Assembly (NCBI GenBank): GCA_947396885.1
Contig: OX377205.1
Coordinates: 24,725,407 to 24,789,406 of the forward strand
Direction of reading: 5' to 3'
Source: Heligmosomoides polygyrus polygyrus
Taxonomy: Eukaryota > Nematoda > Chromadorea > Rhabditida > Heligmosomidae
Length of the DNA stretch: 64,000 bases
The number at the start of each line of letters is the position of its first letter. The stretch's first letter is position 1. This document shows positions 30,908 to 42,231 of the stretch, in pieces. The notes below the pieces were generated by a model that saw only the letters and a program-made list of their open reading frames with translations, searched no databases and was not told the DNA's origin. The position numbers were made by a program, and so were the translations under genes.

Positions 30908-31802
30908 TTAGGTTGGCAACTAATTTCGTGGACTCTCAAGAATCTTCAGCAAAAGTATTTATTAACAAATAACAAATGGCAATCTTTAATCAAAATAAGA
31001 TCCCTCGAAACGCAGAAGTGCTTCCCATTTATCAGGCAACTAGTCTATCCTACGGCCACAGAATTAGTGTGCTTTCAATGCCAAGAATCCTTGGAGGTGC
31101 ATTTTGGCCCGGTCCACGTTAACAAATCGTCTTACAACCAAGAAGTACTGCACCGAGCTAAAGATGTGGTAGTCACTCGGCGCGAGATCTGGGCTGTAAG
31201 GTGGATGAGTTTGACGCTCTCAGTCAAGGTCTTCTATTTTTATGAGGCGTCCGGTTCGCTATGTTCCCTCCGTTTGGTGGTGTCAAGAAGGTATTAACTT
31301 CTGGAAGCTCATCAAGAACGGCTCCAGCGTCAATGCTGAAATCTACTCTTCTCAACCTGGCCTCGTGCAGGCCGAACTCCCCTAGAATCGGTTCAGACAG
31401 ATTTTCAGGAGCGGAATTATCCTTCAGTAAGATAACGCCAGATCACACGTCGCGAATCGGAAGCTTCAAAAAATCGAAGACCTAGGCTAGTAGCGTCTAA
31501 CTCACCCACATCACAGCCCAGGCTGTGCGCCAAGTGAATAGCACCTTTATAGCTCGCTGCAGCACTTCTTGGTTGGAGGACGATTTCTTAATGTGGACCA
31601 TGTCAAAATGCACCTTCAAGGATTCTTGGTTTCAAAAGCACAAGAATTCTATAGCTGCGGGGTGGGCTAGGTAGCTGATAAATGGGAAGCACTCCCGCAT
31701 TCCAACAGATCTTACTTTGGTTGAAAACTATTATTTGTTATTTGTGTATGAACACTTTTGTCGAAGGTGCTTGAGAGTCTACGAAATAAGTTGCAAACCT
31801 AA
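30908..31802 (+). mobile_element. Rearranged mariner element (partial palindrome)
   Basis: The TIR TTAGGTTGGCAACTAATTTC at the left and the complement of TTAGGTTTGCAACTTATTTC at the right lie between TA dinucleotides, as for Tc1/mariner. The plus strand encodes decayed transposase: VWWCQEGINFWKLIKNGSS, then DNARSHVA (second catalytic Asp), then HLYSSLQHFLVGGRFLNVDH. The left end, read on the minus strand, also encodes the C-terminal part: PPYSPDLAPSDYHIFSSVQY (third Asp), then FLVVRRFVNVDR. Both ends are therefore the same transposon end, duplicated inverted, and the transposase N-terminus is missing. Frameshifts are present; it cannot be functional. Confidence 0.85.
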
Positions 31803-31806
31803 TAGC

Positions 31807-32429
31807 ATTGTAGTAAATTCTTTCCTCTTAGCGTTTTTGCACGGCTAAATTTTTTTTGTTTGCAGTATTTATGGGCATTTCTCCATGTGGCGAGACATAG
31901 TATACCAATGGGTTCTCTTCGATCCAGGGCATCAGCATCATTTCGAGCATCATTCCTTTTGTTCAAGGTCTTTACGTGGAAACTCGACTAACGGGTTGAG
32001 TTTTGACGTCCTGCAGAACCCAGTCAGCTCGGCTCGGCTCCATGTTGTGCGGTGCTGCTCATCTCGCATGTTCATCCAGCTTTCATAGGGCTAGGGCTTT
32101 TAATGTGACTTCGGGCAAGAGGAAAGGTTGGGTTCAATAGGTCAGAAATTTCCTTCCATCTTCATGACCATCAAACCATAAACGTTCTGCTCGCGAATCT
32201 GGTCTGACTTGATGGATGAAGTGCTCTCCGACAATGGCTCTGACAACGGCTCTCTTATTTACTTATTTATTTATTCCATGCGCGAATATGATCCACGCAC
32301 GGAAATACAAAGCAAACAAAAACAAGAACAAAACGATGTCACACATTAGTCAACTGCAATCACATTTGAAAACTTCAATAAGCACTAGCTCTACTCCAGG
32401 CATATGTAGACATTGCCATTGTAGCGTCG
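31807..32429. other. No gene recognised
   Basis: Short open frames on both strands (for example 31885-32088) lack recognisable content. Confidence 0.5.
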
Positions 32430-32665
32430 TATCAACCAAGAAGCAAGTTTATTTCCGTGACAGTTCTATAAGTTAAGAGATCTGCTCTAAGTCTTGACTT
32501 TGCAACTGGTACACGCAGTTTGAGCTTTTCTCTGACGGATCTCTCCAGCTCCCCGTCCAAGAATTCTTCTGTGTCGTTGATCAGCTTTTTGGTGAGAATT
32601 TTAAGCATCATGATAAGATCTGCTATTTTTCGCCTCCTCATTAGTGAAGGCATTCCAGGGAGTTC
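32430..32665 (-). pseudogene. Possible non-LTR retrotransposon C-terminal relic
   Basis: The minus strand reads MPSLMRRRKIADLIMMLKIL, then EFLDGELERSVREKLKLRVP and DLLTYRTVTEINLL. The spacing (LRRRKxxDLxxxxKIL, a basic LxxP step, then a FxxRxxxxxN-like end) resembles the tail after the reverse transcriptase of CR1/Jockey-group proteins, such as that at 15900-16170. No RT motif remains upstream. It could also be an unrelated exon. Confidence 0.35.
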
Positions 32666-33790
32666 AGATCTCTGAGCGCATTAGGAAGCCACCGGAGCTC
32701 ACCGGGAAGTATCTCATCTTCATTTTCTGGTGGAGCGGTTCTGAACGCTTTCAAGAAGATCTCGCTGGCGCCATATTCATTTAGAAGGACGCCATGAGGC
32801 TCCAGTACGCCTCAAAAGACAATTGTTGACCATTGGTATGGGTCAGAGTTCTTAAAGGAAAAAACTCAACATCTTCGACTTTCTTGTTGTATATCACACG
32901 TTTGGATTCGCTCCTACAGCACCACTAGAAAGAATAATGGCTGGTGCATCCAACGAGAGCATTTGTGGCTAATAACATCCAGAGTCCATATTCTCCTTCT
33001 ACGATAACGATGTAGGCAACAACGGAGTGAGTAGCAACTGCCGAGAACTGGTTGGCCGGGAACAAAACTGCACCCGGATCTTACGAGTACTACCAAGGGT
33101 CCTACAGTTCTGCAAACAACCTTGAAATCAGAACAGGTCCTTGGAATTCAGTGGGGTATGAAAATGTTGCCGCAATGAATGGCTGACTGTAAACGCTTAC
33201 TGGTAAGAGTGGCAACTCGTTGTACATGATTTTCAGTGTAGAGAGCGAGATCGACCTCCGCTCTTCGTCGACGCAACTGCCATTCGTTGGGGAGTTGCTA
33301 AAATAGCTACAGAGAAGACGGATTGGAGCCTTGCGTTCAAGCGAGGAACTGGAGCTAAACCACACTCTATATTCGCTCGATCTCTTCGTTACATTCTCTT
33401 TTCAAAATTTATTAACACAAATTATAAATGAAATATTGGCGTTTTCAAATTCCAGGAATACATCAGCTCGTTCATGTAACGTTTTATATAGTAACCCATG
33501 TATTGAAACAAAAAAAAAAGAAACAGAAATGTTTACACACAAATAGAGGGATATTCGAGGAGTAAAATTACTCAACACGTCCTCCGTCGGCCGCAAAGAC
33601 CTAAAAAGGGTCCAATAGAATGTGACGCAAATGGTGGCGATGTCCGTTCCTCCAGCTGGTACTACTGGAAACTGTTCGCTTTTGCGAACCGAGCTAATCA
33701 CGGACACTCGAATGCAGGCGACAGGCCCTTATGACAGGCCGGCCTACGAACAGCTCATGTCACATCATATGGTTGATGGTGCTGAATGTT
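32666..33790. other. No gene recognised
   Basis: Nothing supportable on either strand before the RTE element. Confidence 0.5.
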
Positions 33791-33837
33791 TCACGAGATA
33801 ATGCTACGGCGTCCGCGGGAGCCGACGAGGGTCCCTG

Positions 33838-36697
33838 ATGCGAGGACGGCATCGGGGGGAAACTGAGCTAGTCCAAAAGTCCCGCAACGTAAGCAAGACC
33901 CGCTTGGCAACGCTGAATGTGGGTACGTTGTTGGGCCCCTCCTATGAGTTGGCAGAGGCACAAAGGAAGATTGACTTGTGTGCGGTGCAGGAGACGAGGC
34001 GGTCCTGTAGTAAGTCAAGGGACACAGGCCGAGGCTATAAAGCCGTTCTGTGTGGCAGTCCCAGGGCCACCAGCGATGTTTAATCGCCTCCGAACGGTTC
34101 CGAGACGCGATTGCAAGAGTGGAACGTTTCAATGACCGCTTGATGAAGGTCGTAATCGCTGCAGAACGGCGGCGGTATCATCTTTTCTCTGCATATGCTC
34201 CACAGACAGGCTGCTCTGAGCGAGCCAAGGATGAATTCTGGAGCCTGCTTGATAAGAAGACAGCAGAAGTGTCGTCACAAGACGTAATTATTGTCGCAGG
34301 TGACCTGAACGGACACGTTGGCGCTGCGAAAGACGGATACGGCTGTCGTGGTGATCTCGGTTTTGGTTCACGTAACGCAGATGGTGAGCGCATCCTCGAG
34401 TATGCAGAGTCGCACGACCTCACCATCGTGAACACCAGATTCCGAAAACGTGAATTCCACCTTATCTCATTCTACAGCGGGAATTCTAAAACGCAGATCG
34501 ACTTTGTCCTTGTGCGAAATCGTGACCAAGAGCTTGTCACGGACGCAAAGGTCGTGCTGTATGAAACGGTCGCCACAGAACACCGCCCACTGATCTGCAC
34601 TATGAAGATCACACCACCGATGTTTAGGCAGGTCGAACGGAGCGGTCCGTTGAGAATCAAGTGGTGGCGTCTGAAAAAAAAGGAAGAAGCTGTGACTTCG
34701 CGCATTCGGTTGCCGATGGTCACGACCGTCGACGAGACATGGAAAAATGCCACCGACGCGACTCTCAGTGCTGCGCGTTCCGAACTCGGCACTACGAAAC
34801 CGGGACGGCATAAGGTTGATAAGCAAACATGGCTGTGGACTAACGAAGTTAAGGAAAAAGTCCGGGAGAATAAGAGATTATACCACGCATTTCTCGACGA
34901 TAAGACAGCCGATAAATGGCGTCTGTATCAGGAAGCCAAGAAAGCCGCTAAGAAGGCGGTAGCCGTTGCAAGAGCCACTCATTACGATGCTGTGGAGGCT
35001 TGAGTCGCGCGATGGCGAACGATTTCTTTATCGACTCGCGAATGTCCGTCATCGCCACACTGAGGATGTTGATAAGTTCTTTGGCATCAACGATGAGAAC
35101 AGTCATCTACTCATGGACCGCAAGATGGTTTTGAACCGATGGCGCACCTACTTCGAGGAAGTCTCGACAGTAGAGATCGCTCATCTGAGCATTCTATCTT
35201 TTTCTTCTGTATACGGTCCCGTTCAGAAAATCACCGTAGAGGAGATTGAAGCGGCTTTGAAGAAGATGAGGTCAGGTAAAGCGACTGGGCCCGATGACGT
35301 GGCAGCTGATTTATGGAAGTCCAAGTACTGGTACCCTGCTGAGTGGTTGGCGAAGTTCTTTAATCAGGTTGTGGCCGAGAAGAAAGTCCCTGAGAGTTGG
35401 CGCCATAGTACGACGATTCCGATTTGGAAGAAGAACGGCAGTCCTGCAGACTGCTCCAATTACCGTCCGATTCGCTTGCTTTCGCACAGCATGAAGATCT
35501 TCGAGCGGATTGTCGACGGGCGCATTCGTGATATTGTCCAGCTCTCTACCAATCAGTGCGGCTTTGTAGCTGGTTGTGGCACAGTCGATGCCGTACACGC
35601 CGTTCGTCTTCTGATAGAAAAAACACCGGGAGAAACAAGCCGGTGCATCTTGCCTTCCTGGATTTGGAGAAGGGCTTTGATCGCGTCCCGCGTGAAGTGA
35701 TATGGTATGGGAGACGAGAACATGGAGTCCCCGAAGAACTCGTAGAGTGGGTACGAATACTGTACTCTTGTCCAAAGAGTCGAGTGCAAGCTGCAGCAGG
35801 TACGTCGATCGAGTTTCCCATCTCTGTCGGAGTACATCAAGGGTCTGCGCTCTCTCCCTACTCTTCGTCGTCGTTATGGATGCCATATCGCGTGATCTTC
35901 AGCAGCCAGTCCCTTGGACGCTGCTTTATGCTGATGCAATGCTCGCTAGCGAAGTTAAGATTGAACTCCAGCGGCAGGTACGGGCTTGGTGCGATCGCTA
36001 GGAGAGATTTGGACTCAAACTTAATGTCAAGAAGAGCGAGTATATGACGACTGATGAAGATGAGTCCAGCTCCATTAAAGTAAATGGCATTGAGCTGCCA
36101 CGTATTTTGGTATTCAAGTACTTGGGATCAGCAATCGCGTCCGATGGCGGTTTACTCGATGAAGCGAACACACGCATGAATGCAGCGTGGTTCAAATGGC
36201 GCTCATTGACGGGAGTGCTCTGCGACAAGAAGATGCCAGAGCGTCTAAAGTCGAAGATCTACAGAGCAGTCGTCCGACCTGTAGCTATTTACGGAGCTGA
36301 GTGCTGGCCCGTTACCAAAGAAATTGAAAGGCGCCTCAGTGTAATGGAAGCGAAGATGCTGCGATGGACGGCCGGAGTTACGCCTTTGGATCGAGTACGC
36401 AACGACTCCATACGGCAGAGGTTCGGTGTCATTCCGATATTTGAGAAGATGCGCGAAGCTCCTCTGCGATGGTACGGCCACGTCCTTCGCGCAAATAATG
36501 ACACTGTCCGAAAGAATGGTCTTAACCTTGATGTGCCCGGTAGGCGGCCACGAAGGCGACCAAAACAGCGGTGGCTTGATACGCTGCATCAGGACTTGAA
36601 GGTGGCTAGGTTGCACCCTGATCAGGCATTCGATCGGGAAATGTGGCGCCAACATTCCAGGAAAGCGGACCCCCCAACTAAGCGGGACAAACACTGA
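33838..36697 (+). pseudogene. RTE-type non-LTR retrotransposon, nearly full length, frameshifted
   Basis: Endonuclease motifs run from TRLATLNVGTLLG through CAVQETRRSC, VAGDLNGHVG, FRKREFHLISFYSGNSKTQI and TEHRPLIC. The reverse transcriptase follows: MRSGKATGPDDVAADLW, WKKNGSPADCSNYRPIRLL, QCGFVAGCGTVDAVHAVRLL, FLDLEKGFDRVPREVI and VGVHQGSALSP. The catalytic box reads LLYADAMLAS where YADD is expected, with a frameshift there. The tail carries LGSAIASDGG, RWYGHVLRAN, RPKQRWLDTLHQDLKVA and HSRKADPPTKRDK. At least four frame changes (near 34070, 34990, 35650, 36000) break it. It ends at 36697 followed by (GAA)n. Confidence 0.9.
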
Positions 36698-36770
36698 AGA
36701 AGAAGAAGAAGAAGAAGAAGAAGAAGAAGAAGAAGAAGAAGAAGAAGAAGAAGAAGAAGAAGAAGAAGAA
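36696..36770 (+). repeat. (GAA)n microsatellite at the RTE 3' end
   Basis: About 25 uninterrupted GAA units follow the RTE stop codon. RTE elements typically end in short tandem repeats rather than poly-A, so this is read as the element's 3' tail, probably expanded. Confidence 0.85.
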
Positions 36771-36772
36771 TA

Positions 36773-38700
36773 GAATGAGACGCAAATACGTACGTAATAC
36801 CTATGCAAGCTTTTTCCTCGTTGTTCTTCAGCATCACAAAATTCAAACGGCACAACAATTGTAACCAAACGACATCAACAACGAAAACATGACAACTAAT
36901 AGCAACAACACTAGACATGTTCTGTTTCGCCTCTACTTTCAGACAAAACATGTTTAAAATTAAGTGCCCGAGGCTCTTCAGTGAAGAAGGCAATTAAATA
37001 ACTTAGTTGGTTCATAGTTCATAGTTCATAGATCACGAATAACTCTAATTTGGCATTTATTTTTCTATTATATTTGTTCAGATGCTTTTGCCGCCTGTGG
37101 AGAAGTATTTTCAGAAAGTAGAGCTTATTTTGACCTAAATAGTCTGTCATGGAAACAAAAAATGACATGTCCCAAATTTTATATTTTAATAAGTACTAAA
37201 ACACAAAATTGTACTTACGCGAAAACTATATAATGACCCTTGCCTGCCTGCTGGAATACGCCAATTTAGTGGCAGAGGATCTTTAGCGTTGGAAAATCTA
37301 AAGGTGAAGCAACACTTTCATATATGAACAAATTGTTATCTAATATAGCAAGCTAACATACTTTACTACATCAGATACAAATGCAGAGACGAGATTCTTG
37401 ATTGGTTCATTAGTGGTGTTAGGAACATTGACTACTCTAATATACTCCGACATCACTCTTCTATTCACGTGCTCTTATAGCACATTAACACGAGTGGATT
37501 GCCCTTTATTTGCAGTATCGAAACCTGGTTTCTACCCAATAAATTATAAGATAAAGCAATATTGATATATTTAATGGTACAGCTTCTCATTGCTTTTCAT
37601 TGCTTATAAGAATGCCCCAAAATGGAAGTTGTTTTAACATGATAGACATTAAACCCATTAATCTCATTACCTCCAAAGAAGACGAGAACATCAAGTGCGT
37701 TGATAAGTGTGATGATTGTGAACTAATAGTGCTGTAACTTGGGTGGAGTTGCTCCGACTGTGTGGATGATGTGCATAGCGCTGTGTCTTGACCGTGCCTT
37801 TACTTGGAGAAGACCGACTTACCGACGACATGCTGGTTGAGATGCAAGAAATACAATGAAGCTATGCTTGTTTTCAAATTCATGCTTTCTTACTGATATA
37901 ATATGTTATCATTTATTATCTCACATCCAAATACAAGCCTTCCATTCAAAGAACATTCAATGTTTGATCTAGTATGAACGGTTCATCATATGATTCATGT
38001 TATTTCACATGAATGTCCTCACACATATGTAATAATAATTAATAATTGAATAATTACAATATTAGTATTTGTAATGTATTAATATGATGTAGTTGATAAA
38101 TAAAAAACAGTGCGATATTATTAATTGTAACATATTAATATTATGTAGTTAGTAAATAAATTATAATATATACTATATTATTTATTTGTTTGTTTATTTG
38201 TTTATTTATCGACTATTATTTATCGACTATTTTATTGGATTTGTGTAATAGGGGTAATCATTAACTATGTTGACAAGCACGACATATTTAATTATATCCT
38301 TAACAAACCTTATCTATAAGTGTCTGCTCCTTGTTTAGGCTAATTTGCCATAATTTTTTTATTTATTAAATATCATAGTTGATACTACTTTAAACGTACA
38401 ACACTCACTTACTCACAGAGATATTCACATACTGCTTAAAACAAAACAGTAACATACACTCCTTCACAAAAATGAGCTTTGATACCATTTTAAACAATAT
38501 CAACTACACTAGTAATTTATTTACGAAAGTTAACATAGCATTTAAAACATTACCGCATCACTTACATCCTTGCAAAAATGAACTTGCTAGTAGTTTTAAA
38601 TTCAATACCAATACTTATACATTTAAAAGTTAGTTTACCTACCTATTCAACATAGCTGTATCACTTTTACAATTAATATTAATTTACGTTGTTAATTTTC
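36773..38700. other. AT-rich island, left part; no gene
   Basis: Composition becomes strongly AT-rich after 37000, with repeats such as TAATATTAGTATTTG and GTAACATATTAATATTATG (38040-38160) and TTTGTTTATTTGTTTATTTA. No ORF of substance. It may hold the 5' region of the Penelope-like element. Confidence 0.5.
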
Positions 38701-38726
38701 AATATTAATTCCACTATTCTATGACT

Positions 38727-38793
38727 AATACTCAAGAGGCCCAACCTCTTAATAAAAATGGGAGGAGGCCCCAACCTCTTAATAAAAATGGGG
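38727..38793 (+). repeat. Two-copy tandem repeat AGGCCCAACCTCTTAATAAA
   Basis: The word AGGCCcCAACCTCTTAATAA plus AATGGG occurs twice about 33 bp apart, just upstream of the open frames of the Penelope-like element. Confidence 0.8.
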
Positions 38794-38984
38794 ACCGGTG
38801 ATGATGGGGTTTATAAAAGCCAAAATAGTCAAGAGGGGTCATATTTTGGTGCCTCCATTACGGGCAACAATAACGGGTCTGACAACCCCGCGTGGTAATC
38901 CCACGGAACCCATAAAAGATACTCCTCTTTGTTCATGGAATAGACCGACTATGCACTCAGATAAAGGTCTAAAGATAATGTAAT

Positions 38985-39680
38985 AACAAGTAATGGAGAT
39001 AAGTATTTTACCTCTAACATATACTATAAAACTAAAGTTGGGAGCAGTCAATATACAATAAAAAATTTTGGTAATTTAAATAATGAATTGCATTGTGGTA
39101 ATAATTGTACAATTTGTAAACTTACTAAGTTAGATAACAATATAATCTGTAGTACGACGAAATTCAAGATTAACACATTTAAATCAGCAAATTCGTCGTG
39201 CAATTCCAAACATATAGTATATTGTATCACATGTAAAAAATGTAATGTTCTATATGTAGGTATAACCATTATAAGTTAAAAAAAAGAATAAAGGACACAT
39301 TTACTACATAACTAATAAAAAGAAATTTAATATTTTATGCACACATTTTCATGACTGTAAATTTGAATTTGTAGTTACAATTATAGTTTTACTAGAAAAC
39401 AACAAAGATAAAAATGTATTACCTAGCAGAGAGCTTTTCTGGATAAAATTACTTAATACGGCTTATTCATTTGGTTTAAACGACAATATTAAAGGATACG
39501 GAAATATTTCAAACATTTTAAATCCCTTATTACATAAATCAAATCACCCTTACTTTTCGTTAAAAATTATTAAAGAATGGCATAAAAGAAGGAGAAATAA
39601 AAAACATAAAGATGAAAGCAAAAAATATGAAGAAATCCTTAGTCACTTGAAACTTAACGAAACAACATTCAAATATTAGA
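38985..39680 (+). pseudogene. Penelope-like element: GIY-YIG endonuclease domain
   Basis: Penelope-like elements use a GIY-YIG nuclease to nick the target. The frame around 39000-39279 shows the Cys knuckle LHCGNNCTICKLTKLDNN, then SSCNSKHIVYCITCKKC and NVLYVGITI, which hold the GIY and YIG elements. After a frameshift near 39280 the helix KKRIKDTF follows. Then, from about 39320, come FNILCTHFHDCKFEFVV and LPSRELFWIKLLNTAYSFGL, with the catalytic-type Glu and the W-I-x-x-L-x-T step of the family. A basic tail KEWHKRRRNKKHKDESKKY ends at a stop near 39678. Codons are extremely AT-rich. It lies upstream of the reverse transcriptase, opposite to the classical domain order. Confidence 0.8.
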
Positions 39681-39689
39681 ACTTCACAG

Positions 39690-39851
39690 AATGTTAAAAA
39701 GTCTTATAAAAAATTCATTAGGCAAGTTTTTACAGTTTTTAGATTTGACTATGAATCCAGAATTTCTTAAAGATCTTAAAAAAACTAAATTGATATTACA
39801 TAGTCTTTTAACACAGATTGAATATAAAGACTTTGGACCTATTCTAGTCCG
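39690..39851 (+). pseudogene. Penelope-like element: linker segment, interrupted
   Basis: Open frame LHRMLKSLIKNSLGKFLQFL, DLTMNPEFLKDLKK, then LILHSLLTQIEYKDFGPILV. It is cut at 39851 by the MITE and apparently continues after 40301. Confidence 0.55.
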
Positions 39852-40300
39852 GGGGACCACATAACTAAAAAGTATGTAAAAAATCAACTTGCGACGAGCG
39901 ACTCCTACAGAGCACGATAAAATCTAAAGCAAAGAAAAAAACGAACGGATAAATAAAAAAATAAAATCGCCGACAACCGTATCGGCGGGCAAAGAGCGAC
40001 GCAATGAGTCGTGCCGCGTGCTGACCACTGCTTCACATGTTAGAAGCAGGATATAACATGGTGAGGAGGGTGCATAAAGCCACCTAGCGCGTGCTGACCG
40101 CCGCCTGACATGTTATAACCAGGATCTAACATGGTGAGGAGGACACATAACTTCACTGGCTTACAACCGCGGCGAAAACATTTATTCCTTTCGTTTTTTT
40201 GCTCGTGAATTTTTCTGGTTTAGAGTATATCGTGCTCTGTAGGGGTCCCTCGGTAAGTTCCAAGTCGATTTTTTACATACACTTTAGTTATGTGGTCCCC
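39852..40300. mobile_element. MITE inserted in the Penelope-like element
   Basis: Inverted ends of about 80 bp: GGGGACCACATAACTAAAA, GTATGTAAAAAATCAACTTG and CTACAGAGCACGATAAAATC at the left, mirrored at 40222-40300. The interior is less AT-rich than its surroundings. It contains an 85 bp tandem duplication (GCGTGCTGACCACTGCTTCA near 40016 against GCGTGCTGACCGCCGCCTGA near 40090, each followed by AACATGGTGAGGAGG). It carries no ORF and splits the retroelement reading frame. Confidence 0.75.
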
Positions 40301-40716
40301 TCGGGCTAGGAAAGATTCAAAACTTTCAATATTGCAACATAATGAAAAAGATTATTATAACCTAGTAATACCATATCTGCATAATATAGTAGATAATGTC
40401 AACTTAAATAAGATACTTAATAGCATTTATTCTCTAGAAATTTTTAATGCTATGGAAATTAATAAATCATTTGCTAGAATAGTTTATAAATATGATCCAC
40501 CAATATCAACAAAAATTTTCAACTACAGTAGTTTTCTGAAGTCAATTGATAACAATAACATATCACAAATTTTATCTAGTACTTGTATTTGTCAAAAGTA
40601 TATTCACAATAATAACAACGAATTTACTGATATTAATTGTGGTCATGTTATAACCGGTAATTTAAAAGTTATCGAAGATAAAATACTAAAACATTACTTA
40701 GTAAAGGTACAAAATA
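40301..40716 (+). pseudogene. Penelope-like element: region before the reverse transcriptase
   Basis: An open frame of about 135 codons reads DSKLSILQHNEKDYYNLVIP, YLHNIVDNVNLNKI, then CICQKYIHNNNNEF and CGHVITGNLKVIEDKILKHY. The Cys pair followed by GHVxTGxLxII-x-x-x-LxxxL is a signature I associate with invertebrate Penelope-like proteins just before the RT fingers. It is cut by the mariner insertion at 40717. Confidence 0.65.
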
Positions 40717-41992
40717 TTAGGTTGTAACGAAATAAATGGCACTGAACCACTGTAAATTTAAACAGTTAATATCTCGGCTTGTAGGCAAGTTTATTAATCG
40801 AAATAAAAACCTTCTGATTCTACACATCTTTGCCAACGTGACACAAGCTTTTTTATCCCAGTAGCATAAAAATCAGAAGTTCTGGAATTGACGAAATCTT
40901 CGAAGGCACTTTCGGCATCCTGTTGGTATTTGAATATCTTCCCTACCAAGAAGTCGCCCTTGAAAAAATGGTAGTCTGTTGGGGAGAGGTCGGGGAAAAA
41001 CGGAGGATGTGGTAGAGTTTCAATGCTCAGCTCATTCAATTTCTGCAACGTCATTCGTGCTACATGGGGGCGAGCATTGTCGTGCGGAAGGAGATCTCGC
41101 CTTCGGTTTACCAAGGCCGGCCGGATATCCTTCAACTTTTTCATCAATCCTTCAATTTCAATACTTCAGTACTTCTCTGCCGTGATGGATTCACCGGGAG
41201 GGAGGAAGCTGTGGTGAATAATTCCCAGCGAACACCACCATACTGTACCATTACTTTCTTTTGGTGCAATTCCGGCTTCGCAAAAACCTTGGGGCTCTCA
41301 TCGCTGTCCACCCACTGTGTCGATCGTCGCCTGTTGTCGTACATTATCCATTTCTCGTCACAGGTTACGATGCGATCAAGGAATAGGTACGTTTCGTTCC
41401 GTAGAAGCAGTGCGGACGAGATCTCATATCGTCAGTTTCTTTGCTCCTCAGACAGCTCGTGAGGCACCCATCTTTCCAGCTTTTTGGTCTTTCCAATTTC
41501 CTTCAAATGCCGGGCAGCTGTGTTGTGACTGACGCCAAGAACCTTCGCTATCTCCCTGGTACCTTTGTGTAGATCCTCCTCTACCACATCTCTCAGCTTG
41601 TCCTCATCAACATCACTATGCCTCCCACGACCTTCATGTTCTTCCAAGCTCTCATCTCCATTCCGGAACTTCTGATACCAACGATACGCCGTCCGAATTG
41701 TGAAACATCCTTGACCGAATGCGGCGTTGATCTTCTCGTCCGCCTCCTCAGCTGTAGTGCCCAGCTTGGATTCATACAAGTAAATGCCTCGGATTACCCT
41801 TTTATCCATCTGAAAAAAAAGTCAATAAAACTCTAAACTTTTCCCGCTTTTACATAGAAAATTTGGTACTCACCGGTAGAGCAAAGTTTGCGCTTCTAAA
41901 TGATATGCCACATGTTACGGTTTGTTCTTGATCAAACGCGTAAAGACGCGCCAAAAAATGGCGCGAGCCAGTGACATTTAATTCGTTACAAC

Positions 41993-41996
<4 letters not shown>
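40717..41996 (-). mobile_element. Mariner transposon, 1280 bp
   Basis: TIRs TTAGGTTGTAACGAAATAAA at one end and its complement TTTAATTCGTTACAACCTAA at the other, about 28 bp long and with a few mismatches. Each is flanked by TA. Length matches a full mariner. It inserted in the Penelope-like element and carries one transposase gene on the minus strand (next entry). Confidence 0.95.
40794..41809 (-). pseudogene. Mariner transposase (D,D34D type), inactivated
   Basis: Mariner transposase cuts and rejoins the element ends. The frame opens MDKRVIRGIYLYESKLGTTA with the helix-turn-helix region AYRWYQKFRNGDESLEEHEG and GVSHNTAARHLKEIG, then the hallmark WVPHELSEEQRN. The catalytic triad positions are visible: TCDEKWIMYDN, HDNARPHVARMTLQ and PDLSPTDYHFF (after a DNARPH to TDYHFF spacing of the D34D class). 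Lesions: an in-frame TGA just after EEQRN, a frameshift after KKVMV near 41243, and another TGA near the KY of ITAEKY about 41165. It cannot produce a full-length protein. Confidence 0.92.
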
Positions 41997-42057
<61 letters not shown>

Positions 42058-42120
42058 TAAAATAAAAATAACATATATATAAAATAACAAAACCTCTAGA
42101 TAGATCTAAAATTAAAAACG

Positions 42121-42161
<41 letters not shown>

Positions 42162-42231
42162 ATTAAAATAAAAATAACATATATATAAAATAACAAAACC
42201 TCTAGATAGATCTAAAATTAAAAACGTATTT
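41997..42231 (+). repeat. (TA)n tracts and a 73 bp duplicated block
   Basis: Two (TA)n runs (41997-42054 and 42124-42155) separate two copies of a block containing ATAACAAAACCTCTAGATAG and ATCTAAAATTAAAAACGTAT. The second copy leads into the continuing retroelement frame. It looks like replication slippage at the mariner insertion edge. Confidence 0.85.

Noticed and set aside
34050..35003. 317 aa ORF as a host gene (craniofacial development protein 2-like)
   Set aside because: Such annotations are domesticated-looking RTE endonucleases; here RT and tail of the same element follow directly, so it is a retrotransposon.
36245..36868. 207 aa minus-strand ORF with a long Ser or Leu run
   Set aside because: It is the complement of the RTE coding sequence and the (GAA)n tract; the run is an artefact of the microsatellite.
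38040..38160. AT-rich block as a mitochondrial DNA insertion
   Set aside because: No mitochondrial gene or tRNA motif is present; composition alone is not evidence.
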